Source: JAHCIE01 sp034431435
GTDB lineage: Bacteria > Chloroflexota > Anaerolineae > Epilineales > JAHCIE01
Assembly (NCBI GenBank): GCA_034431435.1
Contig: DAOUDG010000065.1
Location: 19,246-83,245, forward strand
Reading direction: 5' to 3'
Length of the DNA: 64,000 bases
Shown: positions 25,081 to 32,952 of the stretch, piece by piece
How positions within the stretch are numbered: the stretch's first letter is position 1
Layout: each line of letters opens with the position of its first letter
Notes under the pieces: model-generated
What the model saw: the letters and a program-made list of their open reading frames with translations, nothing else
Told to the model about the DNA's origin: nothing
Databases searched by the model: none
Translations under genes and position numbers: made by a program

Positions 25081-26463
25081 TTACTTGAGAGTGCTTACGA
25101 ACTCGAACTTGCCGTTCTTCACCTGCTGGCCGGACATGGTGGTCATCGTCGTATCGCCGTTGGGGTCGATACTGAACTTGCCCAACAGGCCATTGAAGTC
25201 CTTGGTAGCAAACACGGCGTCGCGCACCGACTTGCGATCCAGGGTACCCGTCGCGCAGGCGCGGTTGATGGCATCCAGGAGGACCTTGGCCGACTCGTAG
25301 CCGTAGGCGGCGTAGGCCTCAGGCTCGGCGTTGTACTTGGCCTTGTAGTCGGCGTACCACTTGGCGCCCGCGCCTTCCAGCTTGTTGGGCGGAACGCCAC
25401 CGAAGGTCACGTAGAAGCCCTCGGCCGCCTCCTTACCGGCGGCGTTGATCAGCTCGGTCTCGTACAGACCGTCGGGGCCGATGATCTTGACCTTGTCGGC
25501 GGTCATGCCCACGCCGCGCAGGTCCTTGACCAACTGGCCGCCCTGATTCTGGGTGATACCGCCCAGGTAGATGGTGTCGGGGTTGGCGCCCTTGATCTTG
25601 TTGGCCAGCGCGCGGAAGTCAGTGGCCTTGCCATCCCAACCCTCGTGGCCGACGACGTTCAGGCCGATCTTCTTGGCCTCGGCCTCGAACAGGTCGGCCA
25701 GGCCCTTGCCGTAGGTCTCCTGGTCGTCGAGGATGTAGACGTTCTTGCCGCCCAGTTCCTTCGCCCAGCGCGCACCCACCGGCCCTTGCAGGTCGTCGGC
25801 GGGGACGACGCGGCTGTAGTTGCGAGTCTTGGCCGGGTAGTACTTGTCAGGCTCGCCCGCTTCCACGCCCGCCACGTTCTTGGTCAGGCCGGGGTAGGTG
25901 TTGGCCGGGGAGATCATGACCAGCCCTGCCTGGTTCAGGATGGGAATAGCCAGCTTGGCCGCGCCCGAGTTGAAGTGGCCGATGTAGCCGAGGATGTTCT
26001 TGTCGGCGGCGGCCTTGTTGGCGATGGCGGTCGCCTGCTCAGGTGTCCACTTGCCAGCGGCGGCGGTGGCGTCGTCCAGGGCCTCGAACTGGATGGTGAC
26101 GGCATCGCCGCACGCCTTGCTCTTGACCTCATCAAGAGCCATCTTGATAGAGTTGACGACGGTCGAGGTCTGGGTCAGCGAACTGCCGGTCATGGGCAGG
26201 GCCGACACGATCTTGATGGTCTGCGGGGCGATGCTGCCAGACGCAGCCTTCGGCGCATCCGTCGCCTTAGCGGCAACGGCCGCGGCCACGGTCGGCGCGG
26301 CCGCCTTCACCTCGGCCACGACAGTCGGCGCCACTGCCTTGACAGCCGCTGCGGCGGTGGGCGCCGCCTTCTCGACGGCCGCCTGCTGGGCCGGGCTGCA
26401 CGCCGCGACGACCAGCATGACAATAGCCGTCATCGCCAATACGAGCCACTGCATACGTTTCAT
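25081..26463 (-). CDS. livK: Branched-chain-type ABC substrate-binding lipoprotein (second set)
   Basis: 460 residues. Lipoprotein signal ending MLVVAAC, then a linker of 11-residue repeats (APTAAAAVKAV, APTVVAEVKAA, APTVAAAVAAK) like the one in the first set, then a Peripla_BP_6 domain starting near IKIVSALPMTG. The binding domain is clearly different from that of the first importer, so the ligand may differ. I chose ATG 26463 because GGAGGAG lies 7 nt upstream. Confidence 0.92.
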   Translation of the reverse strand: MKRMQWLVLAMTAIVMLVVAACSPAQQAAVEKAAPTAAAAVKAVAPTVVAEVKAAAPTVAAAVAAKATDAPKAASGSIAPQTIKIVSALPMTGSSLTQTSTVVNSIKMALDEVKSKACGDAVTIQFEALDDATAAAGKWTPEQATAIANKAAADKNILGYIGHFNSGAAKLAIPILNQAGLVMISPANTYPGLTKNVAGVEAGEPDKYYPAKTRNYSRVVPADDLQGPVGARWAKELGGKNVYILDDQETYGKGLADLFEAEAKKIGLNVVGHEGWDGKATDFRALANKIKGANPDTIYLGGITQNQGGQLVKDLRGVGMTADKVKIIGPDGLYETELINAAGKEAAEGFYVTFGGVPPNKLEGAGAKWYADYKAKYNAEPEAYAAYGYESAKVLLDAINRACATGTLDRKSVRDAVFATKDFNGLLGKFSIDPNGDTTMTTMSGQQVKNGKFEFVSTLK

Positions 26464-26556
26464 GGGTCTTCTCCTCCACAAGCAAGACTGGGTTGGGTAG
26501 GCAGGCAGCGCTACGACGCTGTAGGCCGGCCGCCAGGGTACTGTGAGAATGGGGCG

Positions 26557-26585
26557 ATTCTATGCAAGTCGCCGGGATTTGTCAA
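26557..26585 (-). promoter_or_regulatory. Predicted promoter of the second liv operon
   Basis: Minus strand: -35 TTGACA (26580-26585, perfect), a 17-nt spacer and -10 TAGAAT (26557-26562). The leader before the binding-protein start would be about 85 nt. Confidence 0.7.
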
Positions 26586-26643
26586 GGGCGATACCGCGAG
26601 CCATCCCACGCCCCCGCCGCACCGCCACCGCTCGCGCGTGACT

Positions 26644-26672
26644 TTGGCGGCCTGCGGCAGCCGTGCTATAAT
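26644..26672 (+). promoter_or_regulatory. Predicted promoter of the 40-residue membrane protein gene
   Basis: -35 TTGGCG (26644-26649), a 17-nt spacer and -10 TATAAT (26667-26672) with TGC directly before it (extended -10). It lies 37 nt upstream of the start codon. Confidence 0.7.
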
Positions 26673-26709
26673 TCGTTCAGCCTGATGTCGTTCAATAAGG
26701 GAGGAGACG

Positions 26710-26832
26710 ATGGCTGATACTCAGAAGAAGCGACGCCGATCGACGAGTGAGATCATCATTTGGGTGGTGGGCATCCTGGTCATCATCAGCATGATTCTCA
26801 GTATGGCGCTGCCCCTGCTCCTGACGCGCTAG
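26710..26832 (+). CDS. Small single-span membrane protein (40 residues)
   Basis: ATG 26710 to TAG 26830-26832. It is preceded by AGGGAGGAG 4 nt upstream and by an excellent extended -10 promoter, which together make a real gene likely. A basic N-terminus (MADTQKKRRRSTSE) is followed by one hydrophobic segment of about 24 residues (IIIWVVGILVIISMILSM), so the basic end should be cytoplasmic. It has the size of small accessory membrane proteins, but I do not recognise the family. It converges on hutI with a 7-nt gap. Confidence 0.72.
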   Translation: MADTQKKRRRSTSEIIIWVVGILVIISMILSMALPLLLTR

Positions 26833-26839
26833 CCACTGC

Positions 26840-28054
26840 TCAGCGCACGACGGTTCCCCGCTTGATTACTCGGGCCACCGGGTTGTCGCCAAAGCCATAC
26901 GCCAGCCAGCGGTAGTCGGCCACGTCAAGGAGGAGCATATCCGCCGCCTTGCCAACGGCCAGGCTGCCGTTTTCGCGTTCGCGCCCGACGGCCGCCGCCG
27001 CGTGCCGCGTCGCCGCGATCACGGCCTCGTCGGGCGTCATGCCCGTATAGCGGCAGGCCAGGGCGACCATGAACGGCATAGACTCGCAGACGCAGGTGCC
27101 GGGGTTGAGGTCCGTCGCCAGGGCTACCGACGCGCCCGCGTCGATGAGGGCGCGCGCGTCGGCATAGTGGGCATGGCCCAGGCCGAAGCTCGTCCCCGGC
27201 AGCACGACGGCTACCACCCCGCCTTGGGCCAGCGCCGCCCGGTCCTCGGCCGGCGTGACCGCGAGGTGGTCGGCGGATGTCGCGCCCAGTTGCGCGGCGA
27301 GGGCCGCGCCGCCCAGGTGGGCAAATTCGTCGGCGTGAATCTTGATGCCGTAGCCTAGCGCCCGCGCCCGCGTCAGGATGGCCGCACTCTGCTCGACAGT
27401 GAACGCGCCCGCATCGCAGAAGACGTCCACGAATGTGATGGGCTGCCCCTCGGCGGCCAGCTTCCCCAGGTCGTCGACAATGAAATCGGTGTACTCATCG
27501 GCCCGCCCGGCGTATTCGGCGGGCACGGCGTGCGCCCCCAGGTACGTGGGCACGAGATCGACGGCGTGCGTCCGGTCTAGCTCGGCGATGACCCCCAACA
27601 TGCGCCGCTCGGTCTCCGCGTCCAGCCCATAGCCGGTCTTGGCCTCGACGGTCGTTGTGCCCAGGCTGAGCATGCGGTCGAGGCGCGCCCGCGTGGCAGC
27701 CAGCAACTCGTCGTCGGAGGCGGCGCGGGTGGCGCGGACGGTGGACATGATGCCGCCCCCCGCCGCCATGATGTCCAGGTAGGTCGCGCCGCGCAGGCGC
27801 ATCTCGAACTCGGCGACCCGGTCGCCGGCGTAGACGACGTGGGTGTGGGCGTCCACGAAGCCGGGCATGGCGACGTGGCCCCGCGCGTCGATGGTCTCGG
27901 CCGCGCTATCCACCTGGGCCAGCACATCGGCCGTCGGGCCGACGGCGACGATACGCCCATCGCGGCAGGCGACCGCCCCGTCCGCGACCAGGCCGAGGCC
28001 GCCGTCCAGGGTTAGGAGTTGTGTGGCGTGGGTGATGAGCAGGTCTGTGTGCAT
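26840..28054 (-). CDS. hutI: Imidazolonepropionase
   Basis: 404 residues, the usual length. It opens the imidazolone ring in histidine degradation. It is a zinc amidohydrolase: metal-binding VDAHTHVVYAG, later IKIHADEF and DHL, and the Asp in LATDLNPGT. No hutH, hutU or hutG lies nearby, so the rest of the pathway is elsewhere. Start ATG 28054 has GGAG upstream. The leader begins 11 nt from a heptamer repeat arm. Confidence 0.95.
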   Translation of the reverse strand: MHTDLLITHATQLLTLDGGLGLVADGAVACRDGRIVAVGPTADVLAQVDSAAETIDARGHVAMPGFVDAHTHVVYAGDRVAEFEMRLRGATYLDIMAAGGGIMSTVRATRAASDDELLAATRARLDRMLSLGTTTVEAKTGYGLDAETERRMLGVIAELDRTHAVDLVPTYLGAHAVPAEYAGRADEYTDFIVDDLGKLAAEGQPITFVDVFCDAGAFTVEQSAAILTRARALGYGIKIHADEFAHLGGAALAAQLGATSADHLAVTPAEDRAALAQGGVVAVVLPGTSFGLGHAHYADARALIDAGASVALATDLNPGTCVCESMPFMVALACRYTGMTPDEAVIAATRHAAAAVGRERENGSLAVGKAADMLLLDVADYRWLAYGFGDNPVARVIKRGTVVR

Positions 28055-28065
28055 GGTCTGTCTCC

Positions 28066-28093
28066 GCGTGGGGCGTAGAGCGTGGAGCGAGAC
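28066..28093 (-). repeat. Inverted heptamer arm flanking the four-helix-bundle gene, 3' side (array B)
   Basis: On the plus strand, units GCGTGGG, GCGTAGA, GCGTGGA and GCGAGAC. The arm ends exactly at the stop codon of the four-helix-bundle gene (28094). Positions 28066-28089 match the reverse complement of 28511-28534 at 23 of 24 bases. On the minus-strand RNA the single difference is a G-U pair. Confidence 0.85.
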
Positions 28094-28471
28094 TCAAGAG
28101 CGCGGCGCGCTCCACTTCGCCGGTTCGGACATCATGATCGATAGCTGACTACAGATGTGATCATACTGGTCTGTAAGCTCAGCGTGCCGTTGCGGGTCGA
28201 TGAATCGATATGCCTTCGCAAAGTCGAGCCAGACCATTGTCTCAGCCGCTTCCGCGTCGGCATCACTCAGCTTGCTAACAAAGTGCGAGGCGTATCGCCT
28301 CTTACGCCATGCCTCAGCAATGTTAGCGCAAACGGAGCGCGAGGAGTGACGTATCTGATCGGTCATACTATAGCGCTCTTCGGCCGGAAACGTCTTGCTT
28401 ACTTCGTAGACAGCAAGCGCGGATGTGAAAGCGAGATGATACACCCGAAGCTCGCGAAAGTCTTTAGCCAT
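28094..28471 (-). CDS. Four-helix-bundle protein, S23/IVS-protein family
   Basis: 125 residues. It matches the small four-helix-bundle family first found in 23S rRNA intervening sequences (FRELRVYHLAF at the N-terminus, YSMTDQIRHSSRSVCANIAEA in the middle, SKLSDADAEAAETMVWLDFA). I chose ATG 28471 (MAKDFREL); a longer frame would translate the adjacent heptamer repeats as GAWSVER repeats, which is not credible. The gene has visibly lower G+C than its neighbours and lies between inverted heptamer arms, so it looks like cargo of a small mobile element. The biochemical function is unknown. Confidence 0.85.
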   Translation of the reverse strand: MAKDFRELRVYHLAFTSALAVYEVSKTFPAEERYSMTDQIRHSSRSVCANIAEAWRKRRYASHFVSKLSDADAEAAETMVWLDFAKAYRFIDPQRHAELTDQYDHICSQLSIMMSEPAKWSAPRS

Positions 28472-28508
28472 CTTGCTGATTCTCCACCTCATCGGCTTCC
28501 GCGCGCCC

Positions 28509-28592
28509 CACGCTCCACGCTCCACGCCCCACGCCCCACGCTCCACGCTCCACGCTCCACGCCCCACGCCCCACGCTTCACGCTCCACGCTC
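28509..28592 (-). repeat. Tandem heptamer array of 12 units, 5' side of the four-helix-bundle gene (array B)
   Basis: Twelve 7-base units, CACGCTC or CACGCCC with one CACGCTT, run without interruption. The order is CTC, CTC, CCC, CCC, CTC, CTC, CTC, CCC, CCC, CTT, CTC, CTC. The array overlaps the last codons of the gamma carbonic anhydrase gene, whose TGA stop (28578-28580) is formed at the junction of the CTT variant unit and the next unit. It is inverted relative to the arm at 28066-28093. Confidence 0.95.
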
Positions 28593-29087
28593 CCGGTACG
28601 CGCGCCCATTTGCCACATACCGCGCCGCGGACGCCAGGTTCTCCGCCACCTGCTCGTCGCTCAGGGCGCGCACGACCCTGGCGGGCAGGCCGACGACCAG
28701 CGAGCGCGGCGGGATGACCTCACCCGCGCGGACGACGGCCCCCGCCCCGACGATGGACCCCGCGCCGATCACCGCGCCGTTGAGGATGATCGCGCCCATC
28801 CCGATGAGGCAGCCATCCTCGACCGTCGCCGCATGGATGATAGCGCGGTGGCCGACGGTCACATCCGCCCCGATGAGGCACGGCTCGTCGGGATCGACGT
28901 GGACGATGGCCTGGTCCTGGATGTTGGTGCGCGGGCCGATGCGGATAGCGTCGTTATCGCCGCGCAGCACCGCGCCGAACCAGACGCTGCTGTCCTCGGC
29001 CAGCACGACGTCGCCGAGAATCGTTGCATTGGCGGCGACAAAGGCGGTGGGGTGGATAGTCGGCGTGATGTTCAATCGTCGGGACAT
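28578..29087 (-). CDS. Gamma-class carbonic anhydrase family protein
   Basis: 169 residues, a left-handed beta-helix of hexapeptide repeats. The three metal-binding histidines are in place (AIVHVD and VGHRAIIH), with upstream RGDND and NIQD motifs typical of gamma carbonic anhydrases. It could act as CO2 hydratase or as a related acyl-type protein. The final residues (YRERGA) and the stop codon are encoded by the heptamer array, so the original C-terminus has been replaced or extended. The start overlaps the end of the pepF region by spacing only (6 nt). Confidence 0.9.
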   Translation of the reverse strand: MSRRLNITPTIHPTAFVAANATILGDVVLAEDSSVWFGAVLRGDNDAIRIGPRTNIQDQAIVHVDPDEPCLIGADVTVGHRAIIHAATVEDGCLIGMGAIILNGAVIGAGSIVGAGAVVRAGEVIPPRSLVVGLPARVVRALSDEQVAENLASAARYVANGRAYRERGA

Positions 29088-29093
29088 GTTAGG

Positions 29094-30905
29094 TTACACC
29101 TCGTCGGCCAATTGCTGCGCCCGGCGGATGAGGCGCGCCAGTTCGTCGAAGCCCTTCTGCCAGAAGGCGCGCTCGGTCAGGTCGATACCCAGCGGCCGCA
29201 GCAGGTCCTGCGGGGCCGCGCTGCCGCCGCTCTCCAGCAGGCGCGTGTAGCCGGGCACGAACGCCGCGCCCTGCTCGCGGTACATTTGATACAGAGCCAG
29301 CACGAGCAACTCCCCGAAGACATACGCATACGTATAGAAGCGCGTGCCGATGAAGTGGGGGATGTATGACCAACCCCAGCGGTAGCCGTCCGTCATCTGC
29401 AAGGCGTCGCCGTAGTAGGGGGCGTTGGCGTCCCACCAGAACCCCTTGAGTAGATCGGGCGTCAGGCGCTGACTGGCGCGGGCCGCGTAGGCCTGCTGCT
29501 CGTAGCGCGTCAGCACGTTCTGGCGGAAGACAGTCGCCATCATGTCCTCGATGGTTCCCGTCAGCAGCGCCAGCTGATCGGCCTTGCTGCCCTGCCGCGC
29601 GACGAGATGGTCGAAGACGGTGATCTCGGCGAAGACCGAGGCCGTCTCGGCCACCGGCAGGCTGGGGTGGTAGTTGTAGATGTTCTGCGCCCGCCCGGCC
29701 AGGTAGTCGTGGATGCCGTGGCCTAGCTCGTGGGCGACGGTCAGGGCGTCGCGCTGGCTGTCGGTGTAGTTGCACAGGATGTAGGGGTGAAGCGACGGCG
29801 TTACCCCGGCGCAGAACGCGCCGCCACTCTTGCCCGGCCGTACCTCGGCGTCGATCCAACTCTTATCGTAGAACTGGCGGGCTATGTCGGCGAAGGCGGG
29901 GCTGAAGCCGCCCAACGCCTCCAGGATGATGTCACGCGCCTCGCCGTAGCTGAGGGTGCGTGCCGTCTGGCCGACGGGCGCGTACTGGTCGTAGATGGTC
30001 GGCTTGTCCAGGCCGAGCAGGCGGCCCTTGAGCCGCCAGTAGTCGTGGGCCAGGTGATAGTTATCCTCGACCACGGCCATCATGGTCTCGACCGCGGCCG
30101 GGTCGATCTCATTGCGCAGGTGCTGCGCCGCCATCGGGTCGGGATAGTGGCGCAGGCGGTCCATGGTCAGGCGGTCCTGGACGATGGTGTCGTAGATGAA
30201 GGCGCGCAGACTCTCCTGGGGCTTGAGGGTGTCGTAGACAGCATCGTGGGCGGCGCGGCGCACCGTGCGGTCGGGGTCGCGCATGAGATTGAGCGCGGCG
30301 TCGAGGGGAATGGACTCGACCTTGCCATCGCGGGGCACGGGGATGAGCAGCGCGGATGTCTGCTCGGTGAACAGGCGACTCCAGGCCGTGACGCCCGACA
30401 GGTCCTTCTCGCGCACCATCTTCTCTTCCGGCTCGCTGAGGGTGTGAGGCGTGTAGAGGCGCTCGACGTGCAGGCTGTGGGCGTAGTCCGCCAGGCGCGG
30501 GTCGGCCATCAGCCGCGTGGCGTCCGCCTCCGCCACGGCCTGCCACTCCAGGTCGAAGAACAGGATGGCATTGTTGACGGCGGTCAGGCGCTGCTGAACG
30601 CGCTGCTGAGCGTTCTGGATAGCCGGATGCTGGGTATCGGCGGCGAAGGCCAGCCCGACGTATGAGCCGAGCCGGCCCTGGGCGTCATAGACTCGTTCCA
30701 GATGTCGCAGCGCGGCCAGGAGATGCTCGACCGAGGGGCCACCGGCGACGTTGATCGTGCCGCGATAGGCAGCGGCGAAGTCATCGGCCTCGCGCGCCAC
30801 CCTGTCGAGGGCGGCGGTCAGGGCCGGGTCGTCAGGCCCGGCAAACAGGTCGCTGAGATCCCAGCGGATACCGGCGGCGCTGGTGGTAGATACAGCTGTC
30901 GTCAC
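29094..30905 (-). CDS. pepF: Oligoendopeptidase F (M3 family)
   Basis: 603 residues, typical for PepF. It is a cytoplasmic zinc peptidase cutting short peptides. The active site AHELGHGIHDYL (HExxH) and the downstream glutamate region VAETASVFAEITVFD are present, with the M3 substrate-binding segment FIGTRFYTYAYVFGELL. Start GTG 30905 has AAGGAG upstream. It follows recN with a 164-nt gap containing a hairpin, and precedes the carbonic anhydrase gene by 6 nt. Confidence 0.95.
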   Translation of the reverse strand: MTTAVSTTSAAGIRWDLSDLFAGPDDPALTAALDRVAREADDFAAAYRGTINVAGGPSVEHLLAALRHLERVYDAQGRLGSYVGLAFAADTQHPAIQNAQQRVQQRLTAVNNAILFFDLEWQAVAEADATRLMADPRLADYAHSLHVERLYTPHTLSEPEEKMVREKDLSGVTAWSRLFTEQTSALLIPVPRDGKVESIPLDAALNLMRDPDRTVRRAAHDAVYDTLKPQESLRAFIYDTIVQDRLTMDRLRHYPDPMAAQHLRNEIDPAAVETMMAVVEDNYHLAHDYWRLKGRLLGLDKPTIYDQYAPVGQTARTLSYGEARDIILEALGGFSPAFADIARQFYDKSWIDAEVRPGKSGGAFCAGVTPSLHPYILCNYTDSQRDALTVAHELGHGIHDYLAGRAQNIYNYHPSLPVAETASVFAEITVFDHLVARQGSKADQLALLTGTIEDMMATVFRQNVLTRYEQQAYAARASQRLTPDLLKGFWWDANAPYYGDALQMTDGYRWGWSYIPHFIGTRFYTYAYVFGELLVLALYQMYREQGAAFVPGYTRLLESGGSAAPQDLLRPLGIDLTERAFWQKGFDELARLIRRAQQLADEV

Positions 30906-31011
30906 AGAGACTCCTTTGGCTATGCGCGTGCTATGGGTGTCGTTGTACCTTCATATGTTCCAGGCGACAGACGCGTTCGCAGTGGACGCTGGCATCCACC
31001 CCACGAGCGGC

Positions 31012-31034
31012 GCGCGGGATGCCTCATCCCGCGC
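31012..31034 (-). repeat. GCGCGGGATG-type stem-loop, copy 2
   Basis: Arms 31012-31021 (GCGCGGGATG) and 31025-31034 pair perfectly, loop CCT. It lies 35 nt after the recN stop codon and shares its arms with hairpins at 18083-18106 and 54961-54984. It may act as a terminator or 3' end stabiliser. Confidence 0.6.
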
Positions 31035-31069
31035 AAGCCGTGAGTTCCGGGCCAGGATGACCAGGCTCC

Positions 31070-32839
31070 CTAGTGGGCGGCGCGCTCGCCAGTCTTGAGG
31101 CTGGCCGTATTGCTCAGCATCTCCAGGGCCGTCTGGCGCGTCAGGCTAGTATCCGCGCCGAGCATGACAGCGATCTCGTCGACGCGCTCGTCGCCGTCGA
31201 TGGCGCGGATGACCGTGGCGGTACGGTCGCCGACGACGCGCTTGGCGACGCTAAAGTGGCTGTCACCATACGAGGCAATCTGGGGCAGGTGGGTGATACA
31301 GATGACCTGATGAGTGAGGGCGGGCACACCGTTGGCGGTCGTCAGCCGCCACAGTTTGCGGCCGACAATCTCGCCGACGCGGCCGCCTATGCCCTGGTCG
31401 ATCTCGTCGAAGATGAGCGTCGGCACGGTATCCCCCGCTGCCAGGACGGTCTTGAGAGCCAGCATCAGGCGCGACGTCTCGCCGCCGGAGGCGATCTTGA
31501 CTAGTGGCTTGAGCGGCTCGCCGGGGTTGGGCGAGATGAGGAACTCCACGTGATCGACGCCCGTGGCATCGAAGGCGTAGCGGCGGTCGTCGATGGGGCA
31601 GCCATCGTCCGCCTCGACGCGCGCCAGGTGAGCCGCGAACTGGGTGCGCTCCATGCGCAACTCGGCCAGTTCGACTTCCACCGCGCGGGCCATCCGCTCG
31701 CCCGCCGCGCGGCGAGCCTGGGACAGCGCCTCGGCCTGCCCGCCCAGCACCACCAACAGCCGTTCCTCCTCGGCGGCCAGTTGCTCCATGCGCTCGCCCC
31801 GATTCTCGATGCCGGCCAGCTCGACCGAGGCGCGTTCGGCGAAGGCGAGGACATCGTCGATCGTCTCGCCGTATTTGCGCTTCAAGTTGTGGATGAGGGT
31901 CAGCCGCTCCTCCACCTCTTGTAGCCGCGCCGGGTTAGCCTCGATCTCGTCGCGGTAGTCACGCATGGCGCGTCCGACATCTTCCAGGCTGTCCATCGCC
32001 GCGACGAATGCGGCGTCCTGGTCGGCCAGGCGAGGGTCAAGGCGGGCCAGACCGCCCAGGTTGTCGGCGGCGTCGCCGAGCAGGTCGAGCACGCCGCGCT
32101 GCTCATCGCCCGGCTCGTAGAGGAGGGCATAGACCATCTCAGCCATCTCCATGAGCTTGTGGGCGTTGACCAGCCGTACCCGCTCCTGAAGCAGGTCCTG
32201 GTCCTCAGCCGCGCTCAGCTCGGCGGCCTCGATTTCGTCCACCTGGAAACGCAGCATCTCCTGGCGGCGGGCTAACTCGCGCTCGTCGCGGCGCAGGGCA
32301 ACCAGTTCGCCGCGCACGGCGCGCACGGCGCGCACCGTCTCGGCCAGTTCGGCGCGCGGCGCGCCCAGGCCCGCGTAGCGGTCGAGAAGCTCGATATGCT
32401 GGCGCACGCGGAGGAGGGACAGATGCTCGCTCTGGCCGTGGATGTCGACAAGAGCCTCGCCGACCGCGCCGAGAATGGCGGCCGTCACCGCCCGGCCGTT
32501 GACGCGGCCGGTGCTGCGACCGGCCGCGGTAATCTCGCGGGTGAGGATGAGATCGTCGCTCTCTGCGGCGGCTTCGGTCAGGCCATACTCGTCCAGAACC
32601 GGCTGCAGTAGGGCGCGCTGATCGTCCGACAGGGCAAAGACGCCCTCAAGCCGCGCCCGGTCAGCGCCCGCCCGCACCCAGGCCGAGTCGGCGCGCGCCC
32701 CCAGCAGGACGCCGAGGGCGTCGACGATGATGGACTTGCCGGCCCCTGTCTCGCCAGTCAACACATTGAAGCCGGGCGCCAGGCGAAGATGGAGACGGTC
32801 GATGATGGCAAAGTCTTGGATGCTTAGCTCGACCAGCAC
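31070..32839 (-). CDS. recN: DNA repair protein RecN
   Basis: 589 residues. SMC-like ATPase acting in double-strand break repair. Walker A is LTGETGAGKSIIVDAL near residue 30, a long coiled-coil middle is broken by a short head, and the C-terminal half has the signature ASGGETSRLMLALK with Walker B TLIFDEIDQGIGG. Start GTG 32839 has GAGGG upstream. A near-consensus promoter lies upstream. No LexA-type box was recognised. Confidence 0.96.
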   Translation of the reverse strand: MLVELSIQDFAIIDRLHLRLAPGFNVLTGETGAGKSIIVDALGVLLGARADSAWVRAGADRARLEGVFALSDDQRALLQPVLDEYGLTEAAAESDDLILTREITAAGRSTGRVNGRAVTAAILGAVGEALVDIHGQSEHLSLLRVRQHIELLDRYAGLGAPRAELAETVRAVRAVRGELVALRRDERELARRQEMLRFQVDEIEAAELSAAEDQDLLQERVRLVNAHKLMEMAEMVYALLYEPGDEQRGVLDLLGDAADNLGGLARLDPRLADQDAAFVAAMDSLEDVGRAMRDYRDEIEANPARLQEVEERLTLIHNLKRKYGETIDDVLAFAERASVELAGIENRGERMEQLAAEEERLLVVLGGQAEALSQARRAAGERMARAVEVELAELRMERTQFAAHLARVEADDGCPIDDRRYAFDATGVDHVEFLISPNPGEPLKPLVKIASGGETSRLMLALKTVLAAGDTVPTLIFDEIDQGIGGRVGEIVGRKLWRLTTANGVPALTHQVICITHLPQIASYGDSHFSVAKRVVGDRTATVIRAIDGDERVDEIAVMLGADTSLTRQTALEMLSNTASLKTGERAAH

Positions 32840-32908
32840 AGCGCCCTCGCGAAGGGGTAGGCCAGCGGCGCACGGGAAGACAGCCTCTGGCGGCGATAGT
32901 TTGCCCCT

Positions 32909-32937
32909 ATTTTATCCGAAAGGTCGCACCGTGACAA
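32909..32937 (-). promoter_or_regulatory. Predicted recN promoter
   Basis: Minus strand: -35 TTGTCA (32932-32937), a 17-nt spacer and -10 TAAAAT (32909-32914). It lies in the 113-nt gap upstream of recN. Confidence 0.65.
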
Positions 32938-32952
32938 GTACAAGTGTTCGAC

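Noticed and set aside
28509..28592. Possible CRISPR array
   Set aside because: The repeat unit is 7 bases with no unique spacers, and no cas genes are near.
28066..28592. Diversity-generating retroelement (four-helix-bundle Avd accessory)
   Set aside because: No reverse transcriptase, template repeat or variable repeat is present nearby; only the bundle protein is shared with such systems.
28094..28618. A 174-residue version of the four-helix-bundle protein starting at 28618
   Set aside because: The extra N-terminus is a translation of the heptamer repeats (GAWSVER-type), overlaps the carbonic anhydrase gene and has no family support. The family start is at 28471.
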